64,000 nucleotides of DNA from JACVRW01 sp963827065 (GTDB lineage: Bacteria > Actinomycetota > Thermoleophilia > Solirubrobacterales > Thermoleophilaceae), in NCBI GenBank assembly GCA_963827065.1, contig CAWGZM010000002.1, positions 1-64,000 of the forward strand. The letters are read 5' to 3'. Each line of letters starts with the position of its first letter. Positions within the stretch are counted from its first letter, which is position 1. The translations under genes and the position numbers were made by a program. Positions 1 through 7,872 of the stretch are shown in pieces. The notes under the pieces are model-generated. The model did not search any database. It worked only from the letters and a program-made list of their open reading frames with translations, and was not told the DNA's origin.

Positions 1-47
1 TCCTGATCGGCACCTGGCGGATCACCCGGCGCGAGGTGTCGGTGTAG
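1..47 (+). CDS. 3' end of a gene cut by the window edge
   Basis: A reading frame open from the left edge ends at TAG 45-47, giving a tail that reads LIGTWRITRREVSV. Tails of the form GWRIxRRxV are common at the C-terminus of SnoaL/NTF2-like proteins, so that family is my guess. With 14 visible residues this cannot be settled. The strong hairpin at 88-133 fits a gene end here. Confidence 0.3.
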   Translation, partial: LIGTWRITRREVSV

Positions 48-87
48 AGGCTCTGCGGCTGCTGTGGCCTCTCAGGAGTTGTCGACA

Positions 88-133
88 AGGAGCGCGCCCT
101 CTTGCCATGCATGCATGCGAAGGGCGCGCTCCT
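88..133. terminator. Strong hairpin, probable terminator
   Basis: Perfect 13-bp inverted repeat: arms 88-100 and 121-133, core GGAGCGCGCCCT and its complement. The 20-nt loop itself contains the palindrome CATGCATGCATG (106-117). It lies about 40 nt after the stop at 45-47. There is no T-run, which is usual for GC-rich actinobacterial terminators. Confidence 0.5.
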
Positions 134-471
134 CTATCGCGGCCTGAAAAGATGACCCGTCCGTGAAGGTTTGGACGACCAAGCGGAGCTAGATCATCGG
201 CTTCCGCCTTGGACGACGACCGAAACCCGCGCGCCATTGCCACCAGAGTGTTGGATCCCCATGAAAGGAGCATTCAGCCAACGGCCGGGTGCGACTGTCG
301 CTATGCGCGAGTTGCACTAGCGCCGGCGGAGCCGGCCAGTCTTGAGCTATTCGTTAGGCGCGACCCACCGGCATCGCGCCTCGCCGCACTCAGTCTCGCC
401 CTGACCCAGCCCACCGCGCCGGACTTATGGTTCAGCCCAGGGCCCCAAGATTCTGGAAAGGAGCGCCTGAT
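134..471. other. Non-coding stretch upstream of the RibD/DHFR-like gene
   Basis: About 340 bases without a convincing gene. Short open frames exist here but lack a ribosome site and any family resemblance. A small hairpin (GCCGGC-GGA-GCCGGC, 322-336) and a GTTAGGC heptamer near 352 are the only local structures. A good Shine-Dalgarno (GGAAAGGAG, 455-463) at the right end belongs to the next gene. Confidence 0.5.
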
Positions 472-1020
472 ATGAGCACCGACACTGGCAAGGTGGTCGT
501 GAACAGGGCGATGTCGCTTGACGGCTTCATCGCCGGTCCCGGCCACACGATGGACTGGATCTTCGATTTCCTGACACCGGACGCATTCCCTGAAGTCATG
601 GCCGCCACTGGTGCGATGCTTATCGGCCGGGGTACCTACGAGGTTGCCAAGCAGATGCCCGACGAGGAGCGCAACTACGAGGGCGGAGCCCAGTTCGTCC
701 TCACCCACGATCCTCCCGACAAGCCGGACCCGAACGTCACATTCCTCACCTGTGACATCGCGGAAGCCGTCGCCACGGCGCTAAGCGCCGCGGGCGGTAA
801 GAACCTGGAGATCCTCGGCGCCGACCTGGCCAGCCAGTGCCTGCAGCGAGGGCTCGTCGACGAGATTCTGGTCTATGTCCTCCCGGTGCTCTTGGGCGAC
901 GGGGTCCGCTTTTCGACCCCGACCCTCCACAGGATTGACCTCGAACCATTCAGCAACACCCAGTCGGGCGCCGTCACCATGCTCCGCTTCCGTGTGCCTC
1001 CCGCCTCCAGCGTGCTCTAG
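472..1020 (+). CDS. Dihydrofolate reductase family (RibD C-terminal-like) protein
   Basis: 182 aa with the RibD_C/DHFR-like fold signature: an N-terminal beta strand and SLDGFIAG motif (about residues 14-21), then a mid-protein IGRGTYE segment where these proteins contact NADPH, and a C-terminal GLVDEILVYVLPVLLGDG segment. Family members are NAD(P)H-dependent reductases, mostly of unknown substrate; this is not a classical trimethoprim-target DHFR. The ATG at 472 is chosen because GGAAAGGAG ends 8 nt upstream; a longer in-frame start at 427 lacks a ribosome site. Base composition looks less GC-rich than in the genes to the right, and the gene lies beside a tRNA cluster, so acquisition by transfer is possible. 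Confidence 0.85.
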   Translation: MSTDTGKVVVNRAMSLDGFIAGPGHTMDWIFDFLTPDAFPEVMAATGAMLIGRGTYEVAKQMPDEERNYEGGAQFVLTHDPPDKPDPNVTFLTCDIAEAVATALSAAGGKNLEILGADLASQCLQRGLVDEILVYVLPVLLGDGVRFSTPTLHRIDLEPFSNTQSGAVTMLRFRVPPASSVL

Positions 1021-1187
1021 CCTCGGCGGTCCGAAGTCAGCGTTCGGTGATTTGTGCCGGGACCCCCGATTCTGCATAGGCGGGTCACGCCTGTGTCGCG
1101 GTGGCCGGGTCCTGACCCCGGCTTGCGCTTCGCGCGAGGAGCAGGAGTCGTCAGCCGCTGCGTCACGGAAACGTGGCCCGGCGGAGA

Positions 1188-1260
1188 TGGGCGGTGCCCG
1201 GCTCGAACGGGCGACCTCCTGCTTGTAAGGCAGGCGCTCTACCAACTGAGCTAACCGCCC
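1188..1260 (-). tRNA. tRNA-Val (anticodon TAC)
   Basis: On the minus strand the sequence folds as a standard cloverleaf: acceptor GGGCGGT/ACCGCCC, D-arm TAGCTCAGTTGGTAGAGC, anticodon stem CCTGC with loop CTTACAA, T-loop GTTCGAG and discriminator A. Anticodon TAC reads GUA. CCA is not encoded. Confidence 0.95.
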
Positions 1261-1273
1261 CGGCGGCCGAGTC

Positions 1274-1280
1274 TAGTATC
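1274..1280. promoter_or_regulatory. Overlapping divergent -10 elements
   Basis: TAGTAT (1274-1279, plus strand) lies 8 nt before the GTG of the membrane-protein gene. The opposite strand reads GATACT (1280 to 1275), about 15 nt before the first base of tRNA-Val. One short AT-rich block could therefore serve as the -10 for both directions. No clear -35 is seen on either side. Confidence 0.3.
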
Positions 1281-1287
1281 AGCTGTC

Positions 1288-1644
1288 GTGGATTCCCGGC
1301 TCTTCTGGAAGTCGCTGCTCGTGCAGGCCGCCTTCGTCGGCGTGCTATTCGCGATCCTCGTCGCGCTGCCGCTGGGCGACGACTTCTTCGAGGACTACGG
1401 CTGGGTCATCGGGCCGGTCGCTTGGTTCGGCTGCTCGCTGCTCACGGCACGCGTGCTCGACATCCCCGCCGGCTACGTGCTCTTCTCGGCGGTCGCGGCG
1501 GGCGTCTGCGGAGCGATCGTGCTGCTCGTCGCGACGCATTGGGCGGGCATGGTCGTCGCGCTGCTCGTGTTCGCGGCCTCGAACGCGACCTACGACCCGG
1601 ATGCGGTCGAGGAAGACGCCGACAGCTTCACGGCTGCGAAGTAG
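1288..1644 (+). CDS. Small integral membrane protein of unknown function
   Basis: 118 aa with hydrophobic segments at about residues 8-28, 39-57 and 62-98 (the last long enough for two helices) and an acidic C-terminal tail (DPDAVEEDADS). I do not recognise a family. GTG at 1288 is the only sensible start; the -10-like TAGTAT 8 nt upstream and the lack of a Shine-Dalgarno suggest a leaderless mRNA. Its stop codon lies inside the 3' end of the oppositely oriented tRNA-Glu. It sits between two tRNA genes. Confidence 0.65.
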   Translation: MDSRLFWKSLLVQAAFVGVLFAILVALPLGDDFFEDYGWVIGPVAWFGCSLLTARVLDIPAGYVLFSAVAAGVCGAIVLLVATHWAGMVVALLVFAASNATYDPDAVEEDADSFTAAK

Positions 1645-1713
1645 CCCCGACGAGAATCGAACTCGCGCTACGAGAGTGAAAGTCTCGCGTGCTAACCACT
1701 ACACCACGGGGCC
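1642..1713 (-). tRNA. tRNA-Glu (anticodon TTC)
   Basis: Minus-strand cloverleaf: 5' acceptor GGCCCCG, D-arm TGTAGTGGTTAGCA, anticodon stem CGAGA with loop CTTTCAC, T-loop TTCGATT and 3' acceptor CGGGGC. The last pair is a G-U if the outermost base is counted. A TAGAAT -10-like box lies at 1723-1728 upstream. The 3' terminal bases overlap the TAG stop of the convergent small membrane protein gene. Confidence 0.93.
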
Positions 1714-1756
1714 GCTAGTCGGATTCTAGGCTCGCCGTGCGCAATCATCTGCGCGA

Positions 1757-1829
1757 GCCCCCGTAGCTCAATTGGCAGAGCAAGCGCCTTTTAAGCGCAA
1801 GGTTGGAGGTTCGATTCCTCCCGGGGGCA
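1757..1829 (+). tRNA. tRNA-Lys (anticodon TTT)
   Basis: Acceptor GCCCCCG/CGGGGGC, D-arm TAGCTCAATTGGCAGAGC, anticodon loop CTTTTAA, T-loop GTTCGAT and discriminator A1829. CCA is not encoded. It is convergent with the ArsR-type gene, whose stop lies 20 nt downstream. Confidence 0.95.
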
Positions 1830-1849
1830 TTTTGCGGAGGGAGCTCGGC

Positions 1850-2197
1850 TCAGGCCGCGGCGGCCCGGCCGCTCGCGGCGCGGCTCGTCTTCGGCGGCGA
1901 CTCGGCGGTGAGCACGACGTCGAGCAGGCCGGGGAAGCGGTCGTCGAGGTCAGCCTTGCGGAGCGACAGCATCCGCGTGCGGCCCTCGGGGCGCGTCCGG
2001 ACGACGCCCGACTCCCGCAGCACGCGGAAGTGGTGTGAGAGCGTCGCCTTCGAGAGCCCGAGGTCGAACGTGCCGCAGGTGCACTCGTCACGGAGCGCCA
2101 GCTGGCGGACTATCTGAAGACGCGCCGGGTCGCTCAGTGCGTGGAGCACGTCGGGGAGCTCGAGCTCCGTGCAAGATGGGTGATGGGGCTCTCTCAT
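1850..2197 (-). CDS. ArsR/SmtB-family winged-helix regulator
   Basis: 115 aa. Residues about 14-90 form a winged helix-turn-helix: LSDPARLQIVRQLA, the recognition helix SKATLSHHFRVLRESGVV, and a wing with TRPEGRTRML. A Cys-x-Cys pair in DECTCGTFD sits where ArsR proteins carry ELCVCDL, so metal or thiol sensing is possible but unproven. The C-terminal tail is Ala/Arg-rich and looks disordered. ATG at 2197 gives the standard length; longer frames to the left of it have no family match. It lies 67 bp downstream of purH on the same strand. No efflux pump or metal gene is next to it, so its target is unknown. Confidence 0.82.
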   Translation of the reverse strand: MREPHHPSCTELELPDVLHALSDPARLQIVRQLALRDECTCGTFDLGLSKATLSHHFRVLRESGVVRTRPEGRTRMLSLRKADLDDRFPGLLDVVLTAESPPKTSRAASGRAAAA

Positions 2198-2264
2198 CGA
2201 ATGGAAGCCTGCCGCCGCAACTCTAGCGACCGTTCGATGGATGTCTAAGCGGCACCGCGCTTGA

Positions 2265-3863
2265 TCAATGGCGGAAGTGGCGGCGGGCCGTGAAGACCAT
2301 CGCCACGCCGGCCGCGTCGCACGCCTCGACGACCTCGGGATCGCGCTGCGAGCCGCCGGGCTGGATGATCGCGCGCACGCCCGCGTCGATGGCGAGCTGG
2401 GGCCCGTCGACGAAGGGGAAGAAGGCGTCCGAGGCCATGACCGCGCCCTCGAGCGGGCGCTCGGCGGCACGCGCCTTGTCGATCGCTATCCGCACGGAGT
2501 CGACGCGGCTCATCTGGCCGGCGCCGATTCCCACGGTGCCGAGGTTTCGCGCGAGGACGATCGCGTTCGAGCGCACGTGCTTGCACACGCGCATCGCAAA
2601 CAGCAGCTCGCCCCACTCCTGCTCGGTCGGCTTGCGCTCCGTCGCGACGCTCATGTCCTCGCGTAGCTCGAGCCCGGTGTCGCGGTCCTGCACGAGCAGC
2701 CCGCCGCGCACGCGCTTGTAGTCGTGCTCGTTGATCGTGGCCCGGCGGCGCTCCTGGTTCTCGAGCACGCGCACGTTCGGCTTCTGCATCAGGATCTCGA
2801 GCGCATCGTCCTCGTAGCCCGGGGCAAACACCAGCTCGACGAATATCTGGTGCAGCTTCTCGGCGAGTGCCCGGTCGACGATCCGGTTGAAGCAGAAGAC
2901 ACCTCCGAAGGCACTCAGGCGGTCCGTCGCGAGCGCCCTGTCGAACGCGTCGCCCAGGTCCGTCCCGACCGCCGCACCGCAGGGGTTGTTGTGCTTGACG
3001 ATCGCCGCCGCCGGCAGCTCGAAGTCCTCGACGAGCCGGCGCCCGGACTCGAGGTCGAGCAGGTTGTTGAAGGAGAGCTCGCGGCCGTGCAGCTTCGAGA
3101 CCATCGAGATCAGGTGGGAGCGCGCCCCCACCTCCGCGTAGTACGCCGCGCGCTGGTGCGGGTTCTCGCCGTAGGCGAGGTCGAGCACCTTCTCGTACGA
3201 GCGCGTGTACTGCGACGGGAAGTCCTCCTCGCGCTCGGAGAACCAGCGTGAGATCGCGCTGTCATAGCGCGCCGTGTAGGCGAACGCCTCGAGCGCGAGG
3301 CTCTGGCGCGTCCGCGACGAGAGCTTGCCCTGACTCTCCGTCAGCTCCTCGATGACGGCGTCGTAGCTCTCCGGGGACACCACGACGGCGGCGTAGGCGT
3401 GGTTCTTCGCCGCCGCACGGATCAGCGTCGGCCCGCCTATGTCGATGTTCTCGATCACCTCGGCGTCGTCCACGCCGCGCCGGGCCGCCACGCGCTCGAA
3501 CGGGTAGAGGTTCACGCAGACGAGGTCGATTGGCTCGATCTCGAGCGAGTTCAGCGTGTCCACGTGGCCCGTCTCGGAGCGCACCGCCAGCATGCCCGCG
3601 TAGATGCGCGGATTGAGCGTCTTCACGCGGCCGTCGAGGATCTCCGGAAACCCCGTGTAGTCCTCGACCGTGCGAACCTCGATGCCCTCCTCGAGCAGGT
3701 CGTGCGCCGTGCCGCCGGTCGACACGATCTCGGCGCCCAGCTCCGCGAGCCCGCGCGCGAACTCGACGATCCCGCGCTTGTCGGACACGCTCAGCAGGGC
3801 GCGCCGGATGCGAACCTCGCCGGGCGCGGTGAGATCGACGCCGCGCGGCTCAGTCTGGGACAT
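2265..3863 (-). CDS. purH: Bifunctional AICAR formyltransferase / IMP cyclohydrolase
   Basis: 532 aa, normal length. It catalyses the last two steps to IMP: formylation of AICAR with 10-formyl-THF, then ring closure. The N-terminal MGS-like IMP cyclohydrolase domain (about 20-150) contains LLSVSDKRGI and STGGTAHDL. The transformylase domain follows, with the KHNNPCG motif at 290-296 that supplies the catalytic Lys-His. The start overlaps the 3' end of purN by 14 nt, and purN overlaps recQ by 4 nt, so this is the last gene of the purC-to-purH block. A transcript probably ends in the gap before the ArsR-type gene, though I see no clear hairpin there. Confidence 0.97.
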   Translation of the reverse strand: MSQTEPRGVDLTAPGEVRIRRALLSVSDKRGIVEFARGLAELGAEIVSTGGTAHDLLEEGIEVRTVEDYTGFPEILDGRVKTLNPRIYAGMLAVRSETGHVDTLNSLEIEPIDLVCVNLYPFERVAARRGVDDAEVIENIDIGGPTLIRAAAKNHAYAAVVVSPESYDAVIEELTESQGKLSSRTRQSLALEAFAYTARYDSAISRWFSEREEDFPSQYTRSYEKVLDLAYGENPHQRAAYYAEVGARSHLISMVSKLHGRELSFNNLLDLESGRRLVEDFELPAAAIVKHNNPCGAAVGTDLGDAFDRALATDRLSAFGGVFCFNRIVDRALAEKLHQIFVELVFAPGYEDDALEILMQKPNVRVLENQERRRATINEHDYKRVRGGLLVQDRDTGLELREDMSVATERKPTEQEWGELLFAMRVCKHVRSNAIVLARNLGTVGIGAGQMSRVDSVRIAIDKARAAERPLEGAVMASDAFFPFVDGPQLAIDAGVRAIIQPGGSQRDPEVVEACDAAGVAMVFTARRHFRH

Positions 3864-4470
3864 CGACGTGCACCAATCGGGGATTCCGGGTGTCGAGCCT
3901 CACTTTGCCCTGCGCGATCAGCCGCACCGCCCGTGGCAACAGGCGGTGCTCGATCTGGTGGACCCGCTCCTCGATCGTCGCGATATCTCGATGGTATGGA
4001 AGGTCGAAGGCTTCCTGCAAGAGAACCGGACCAGTGTCGACCCCTTCGTCGACGAAGTGGATCGTCACGCCGCTGACCTTCACGCCGTATTCGAGCGCCT
4101 GCTCGATCGCGCGTACGCCCGGGAAAGCCGGCAGCAGAGCGGGGTGGACGTTGATCATGCGGCCCGCGAAGCGACGTATGAACTCGGGCGTGAGCACCTC
4201 CATGAAGCCTGCCAGCACGAGCAGGTCGGGGCACCGCTTCTCGAGCCACTCCCCCAGCGCGGCGTCACGCGCGGCGCGGCCGCCGTACTCGCCGATCGCG
4301 AAGACACCCGTCTCGACCCCCGCTCGTTCTGCGCGAGCCAGGCCGCCGGCATCGCGCCGGCTCGCCGCGACGGCCACTACCTCGATCCCGTCGCGGCCGT
4401 GCACCGTGTCGAGCAGCGCCTGCAAGTTCGTGCCCTCACCCGAGACCAGAACCGCGATGTCGAAGCTCAC
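3850..4470 (-). CDS. purN: Phosphoribosylglycinamide formyltransferase (GART 1)
   Basis: 206 aa. It transfers a formyl group from 10-formyl-THF to GAR, the third step of purine synthesis. The catalytic triad of the family is visible as Asn107 and His109 (INVHPALLPAFPG) and Asp145 (DEGVDTGP). The phosphate-binding loop SGEGTNLQAL is near the N-terminus, at residues 10-19. The start codon overlaps the recQ stop by 4 nt, and the 3' end overlaps purH by 14 nt, so translation is probably coupled along this stretch. Confidence 0.97.
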   Translation of the reverse strand: MSFDIAVLVSGEGTNLQALLDTVHGRDGIEVVAVAASRRDAGGLARAERAGVETGVFAIGEYGGRAARDAALGEWLEKRCPDLLVLAGFMEVLTPEFIRRFAGRMINVHPALLPAFPGVRAIEQALEYGVKVSGVTIHFVDEGVDTGPVLLQEAFDLPYHRDIATIEERVHQIEHRLLPRAVRLIAQGKVRLDTRNPRLVHVDVPD

Positions 4471-6224
4471 GCCGCGACGCGCAACACCGGGTAGGGCCCG
4501 CCGCTCGTCTCGAGCCGCCCCTCGTCGATCAGCTCGTCAACGCGCGCGAGGATGTCGGCGCGGCGCAGGTGCGAGGACGTCCCGTAGGCCGGCAACCCGT
4601 CGTACGAGTTGCGCTGGATCTTCTTGCTGCGCGACCCGTGCAGGATCTCCGCGCAGGTGGTCCGGCCGACCGACGGGCTCGCACTCGACGCGACCGCGAT
4701 GATCGCCTCATCGAGGTTGCCGATCTCGACCGGGTCGGGTGGTGGAGCGACCACCTGCAGCGCCGGGTCGCAGACGTCGCAGCAGCCCGCCGCGCCCGCG
4801 GCGAGCTCGGAGTGGTCGCCGAAGTGGCGCAGGATCGCGAGCCGCCGGCAGCTCTCCTGCTCGACGTAGGCCCAGATCTCGCGGTACTGGCGCCAGCGGG
4901 CGCGCGCACCCTCCTCGATCGACGCGCGGCATAGGGCCGCCGCGCGGCCGTCGAAGCGGCCGAGCACCCGGCCGGCGATCCGGTCGGGCGCCGACGGCGA
5001 GGGGGTGATCACCCCGGCGCGCGTGAGGTGCCCGACGAGTGCGCGCAGCCGCTCGCCGTCGCCGCGCAGCGCGCGCGCCTCGGCGTGCGCGTCGAGCGCG
5101 TAGCGGCCCTCGCCGTCAGCGGCCGCCGCGATCCGGTCGGCGAGCCAGCCCGGCAGGTCGGCGTCCATCTCCTCGCGCTTGATGAAGTGGACGTGCAGGG
5201 CGCGGTCGCGGTTCTCGGCGAGCAGCAGCGCGCGCGCCGGCAGCCCGTCGCGTCCGGCGCGGCCCGCCTCCTGGTAGTAGGCCTCGAGCGACGACGGCAC
5301 GCTCGCGTGCACGACCGTCCTGACGTTCGGCTTGTCGACGCCCATCCCGAAGGCGTTGGTGGCGCAGATCACATCCAGGTCGTCAGCCAGAAAGCGCCGC
5401 TGAACGTCGGCGCGCCGGCCACGGTCGAGGCCGGCGTGGTACGCGGCGGCCCGGACCCCGAGCGCGGCGCCCAGCTCCTCCGCGCGCTCCTCCGAGCCCG
5501 CCCGCGTGCCGGCATAGACGATCGCGGGCAGCGCCCCGTCGGCGCGTAGAGCCTCCGTCAGGAGCCGCGCCTTCTCGTGCCCGCCCGGGCGCGCGACCGT
5601 GAAGCTGATGTTCGGCCGATCGAAGCCGGTGGCCACCCTCAGCGGATCGCGCAGGCCGAGCCGGCGCACGACGTCGGCCGCCACGCGCGGCGTGGCCGTG
5701 GCCGTGGAGGCCACGAGCGCGGAGGCCGAGAGGGCGCGGGCGGCGTCCGCGAGCCGGAAGTAATCGGGCCTGAAGTCATGCCCCCACTGCGAGACGCAGT
5801 GCGCCTCGTCGACCACGAACAGCCCCACTCGAACATTCGCCCGCATGCGGTCGAGGAAGCCGGGCGCGGCGAACCGCTCCGGCGCAACGTAGAGCAGCCG
5901 CAGCTCTCCGCTGGCCGCGCGCGAGAGCACCTCGGCGTTCCGGCTCGAGTCCTGCTGCGCGTTGACGAGCGCCACGCGCTCACCGAGCCCGCGCGCCGCG
6001 AGCGCCTCGACCTGGTCCTGCATCAGCGCGACGAGCGGCGACACCACCACGGTGAGGTCGTCGCGCAGGAGCGCCGGCAGCTGATAACAGAGCGACTTGC
6101 CCGAGCCCGTCGGCATCACGACCAGCACGTCGCGCCCGGCGAGGGCCGCCTCGCACGCCTCGCGCTGGCCCGGCCGGAAGTCCGGGAAGCCGAAGTGAGA
6201 GTGGAGCGCGCCGGTCAGGTCCAT
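4467..6224 (-). CDS. recQ: RecQ-family ATP-dependent DNA helicase
   Basis: 585 aa, a 3'-5' helicase for recombination and fork repair. Visible motifs are Walker A MPTGSGKS (37-44), DEAH (139-142), motif III STATATP, and motif VI YYQEAGRAGRDG. A Cys cluster (C then CCDVC near the end of the RecQ core) should bind zinc, followed by a C-terminal region like the winged RQC domain (VGRTTCAEILHGSRSKK). An HRDC domain appears absent. ATG at 6224 is followed directly by the conserved FGFPDFRPGQ start of RecQ; upstream frame extension has no homology. It overlaps purN by 4 nt, an unusual partner in a purine operon: it sits where purM is normally found. Confidence 0.93.
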   Translation of the reverse strand: MDLTGALHSHFGFPDFRPGQREACEAALAGRDVLVVMPTGSGKSLCYQLPALLRDDLTVVVSPLVALMQDQVEALAARGLGERVALVNAQQDSSRNAEVLSRAASGELRLLYVAPERFAAPGFLDRMRANVRVGLFVVDEAHCVSQWGHDFRPDYFRLADAARALSASALVASTATATPRVAADVVRRLGLRDPLRVATGFDRPNISFTVARPGGHEKARLLTEALRADGALPAIVYAGTRAGSEERAEELGAALGVRAAAYHAGLDRGRRADVQRRFLADDLDVICATNAFGMGVDKPNVRTVVHASVPSSLEAYYQEAGRAGRDGLPARALLLAENRDRALHVHFIKREEMDADLPGWLADRIAAAADGEGRYALDAHAEARALRGDGERLRALVGHLTRAGVITPSPSAPDRIAGRVLGRFDGRAAALCRASIEEGARARWRQYREIWAYVEQESCRRLAILRHFGDHSELAAGAAGCCDVCDPALQVVAPPPDPVEIGNLDEAIIAVASSASPSVGRTTCAEILHGSRSKKIQRNSYDGLPAYGTSSHLRRADILARVDELIDEGRLETSGGPYPVLRVAA

Positions 6225-6243
6225 GAGCGGAAGGGATCCCTCC

Positions 6244-6264
6244 GTCGCCGGCCGAGCCGGCGAC
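6244..6264 (-). terminator. Stem-loop between purF and recQ
   Basis: Perfect 9-bp arms GTCGCCGGC / GCCGGCGAC with a 3-nt loop. It lies in the 134-bp gap between the purF stop and the recQ start. No T-run follows in the direction of transcription, so it could be a terminator, a processing hairpin or a partial attenuator that separates recQ-purN-purH from purF. Confidence 0.4.
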
Positions 6265-6358
6265 CTCGGGAACGGCCCACAGTAGCGCCGCTCGCGGCGG
6301 GAGCGGCGCGCCTGTTGCAGGCCCGTAACGCAGGTAGCGAAGAAGTTGCGAAGGACGC

Positions 6359-7789
6359 CTAGCGGCGCAGCACGGCCAGCTCTTCGAGTGCGAACTTGCC
6401 GCCCGCCGCGTCGGTGCGCTCGAGCGGGTACTCGCCCGAGAAGCACGCATCGCAGTGGGTCTCGCGCGTCGAGCGGATCGCCTCGTAGACGCCCTCGAGC
6501 GACAGGTAGCGGAGCGAGTCGCAGCTGAGCTCCTCCGCCACCTCGTCGTCGGTGCGACCGTAGGCCACCATCTCCTGGGTCGTCGACATGTCTATCCCGT
6601 AGTGGCAGGGATGGCGGATCGGCGGCGCGGAGATACGCATGTGGATCTCGAGCGCGCCCGCGTCGCGCAGCATCTGGACGATCTGGCGCGTCGTGTTGCC
6701 GCGCACGATCGAGTCGTCGACGACCACGAGCCGCTTGCCCTCGACCACCTCGCGCAGCGGGTTGAACTTCATGCGCAGGCCATGCCGGCGAAGCTCCTGG
6801 CCGGGCTGGATGAACGTGCGCGCGACGTAGCGGTTCTTGATGAGCCCTTCGTCGCGCGGGATTCCGGACGCCTTCGAGTAGCCGGCGGCCGCCGGGTTGC
6901 CCGAGTCCGGCACGGCGATCACGACATCCGCATCGGTGGGCGCCTCGCGCCACAGGATCTCGCCCATCTTGCGCCGCGACACCTGAGTGCGGTTGCCCTC
7001 GAGGATCGAGTCGGGCCGCGCGAAGTAGATGTGCTCGAAGACGCAGAACGCGCGCCGCTCGGACTCGACCAGCTGACGGGTCTCGATTCCGCGCGCCCCG
7101 AGCGAGACCATCTCGCCCGGCTGCACCTCGCGCAGCAGCTCGGCCCCGATGATGTCGAAGGCGCAGCTCTCCGAGGCGACGCAGTAGCGATCACCGACCA
7201 TGCCGAGCGCGAGCGGGCGCAGGCCCGCCGGATCGCGGAAGGCGACCACGGCTTCCTTCGTCATCACGACCGTCGAGAAGGCCCCCTCGAGCCGCGGCAT
7301 CACGTCGGCGAGCGCGTCCTCGATCCGCTCCGCCTCGTGGGTCGAGAGCAGCGCGGCGATGATCTCGGAGTCGGAGGTGCCGCGGAACTGGACACCGCTG
7401 TCGCTGAGCTCTGCGTGCAGCTCGACGGCGTTGATGAGGTTGCCGTTGTGGGCGAGCGCGACCTGACGGCGGTCCGAGCGCCACACCGGCTGTGCGTTCT
7501 CCCAGGCCGAGGAGCCGGTCGTCGAGTAGCGCACGTGGCCGACGGCCATCTCGCCCTGCAGCGCCCGCAGCTTCTCCTCGTCGAACACCTGCGAGACGAG
7601 CCCGACGTCGCGCACGGTCATGATCTGGCCGCCCTCGCAGACGGCTATTCCGGCGGACTCCTGACCGCGGTGCTGGAGCGCGAACAGCGAGAAGTAGGCG
7701 AGCCGCGCGACGTCCATGTCCGGCGCGTAGACGCCGAAGACGCCGCACTCGTCGCGAGGTCCGTCGCGATGGTCGAGCTCAGGGTTCAT
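6359..7789 (-). CDS. purF: Amidophosphoribosyltransferase
   Basis: 476 aa. It makes phosphoribosylamine from PRPP and glutamine, the first committed purine step. The N-terminal Ntn-hydrolase glutaminase starts at Cys15 (CGVFG), so a 14-residue propeptide should be removed, as in the Bacillus-type enzyme. The PRTase signature VVVDDSIVRGNT is present. The four cysteines expected for a structural 4Fe-4S cluster are visible in FCVFEHIYF, PCHYGIDM and HCDACFSG, so this is the iron-sulfur class. ATG at 7789 gives the short propeptide; a longer frame upstream shows no homology. Unlike most actinobacteria, purM does not follow. Confidence 0.97.
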   Translation of the reverse strand: MNPELDHRDGPRDECGVFGVYAPDMDVARLAYFSLFALQHRGQESAGIAVCEGGQIMTVRDVGLVSQVFDEEKLRALQGEMAVGHVRYSTTGSSAWENAQPVWRSDRRQVALAHNGNLINAVELHAELSDSGVQFRGTSDSEIIAALLSTHEAERIEDALADVMPRLEGAFSTVVMTKEAVVAFRDPAGLRPLALGMVGDRYCVASESCAFDIIGAELLREVQPGEMVSLGARGIETRQLVESERRAFCVFEHIYFARPDSILEGNRTQVSRRKMGEILWREAPTDADVVIAVPDSGNPAAAGYSKASGIPRDEGLIKNRYVARTFIQPGQELRRHGLRMKFNPLREVVEGKRLVVVDDSIVRGNTTRQIVQMLRDAGALEIHMRISAPPIRHPCHYGIDMSTTQEMVAYGRTDDEVAEELSCDSLRYLSLEGVYEAIRSTRETHCDACFSGEYPLERTDAAGGKFALEELAVLRR

Positions 7790-7872
7790 CTCATTGCGGG
7801 CAGAGACCGATGCGGCGTCTTGAGACCACCGGCGGGCGAGGTCCCTGCCACGCGTTCGAGAGTACCAGCGGG

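Noticed and set aside
270..360. Possible integron attC-like site (CCAAC ... GTTAGGC) before the RibD/DHFR-like gene
   Set aside because: The left core does not fit RYYYAAC, the inner L boxes are not recognisable, and no second attC or integrase is seen after the gene.
4467..6953. Longer RecQ protein starting far upstream (about 828 aa)
   Set aside because: The extra N-terminal part crosses the stem-loop and purF in another frame and shows no homology; the RecQ core begins right after ATG 6224.
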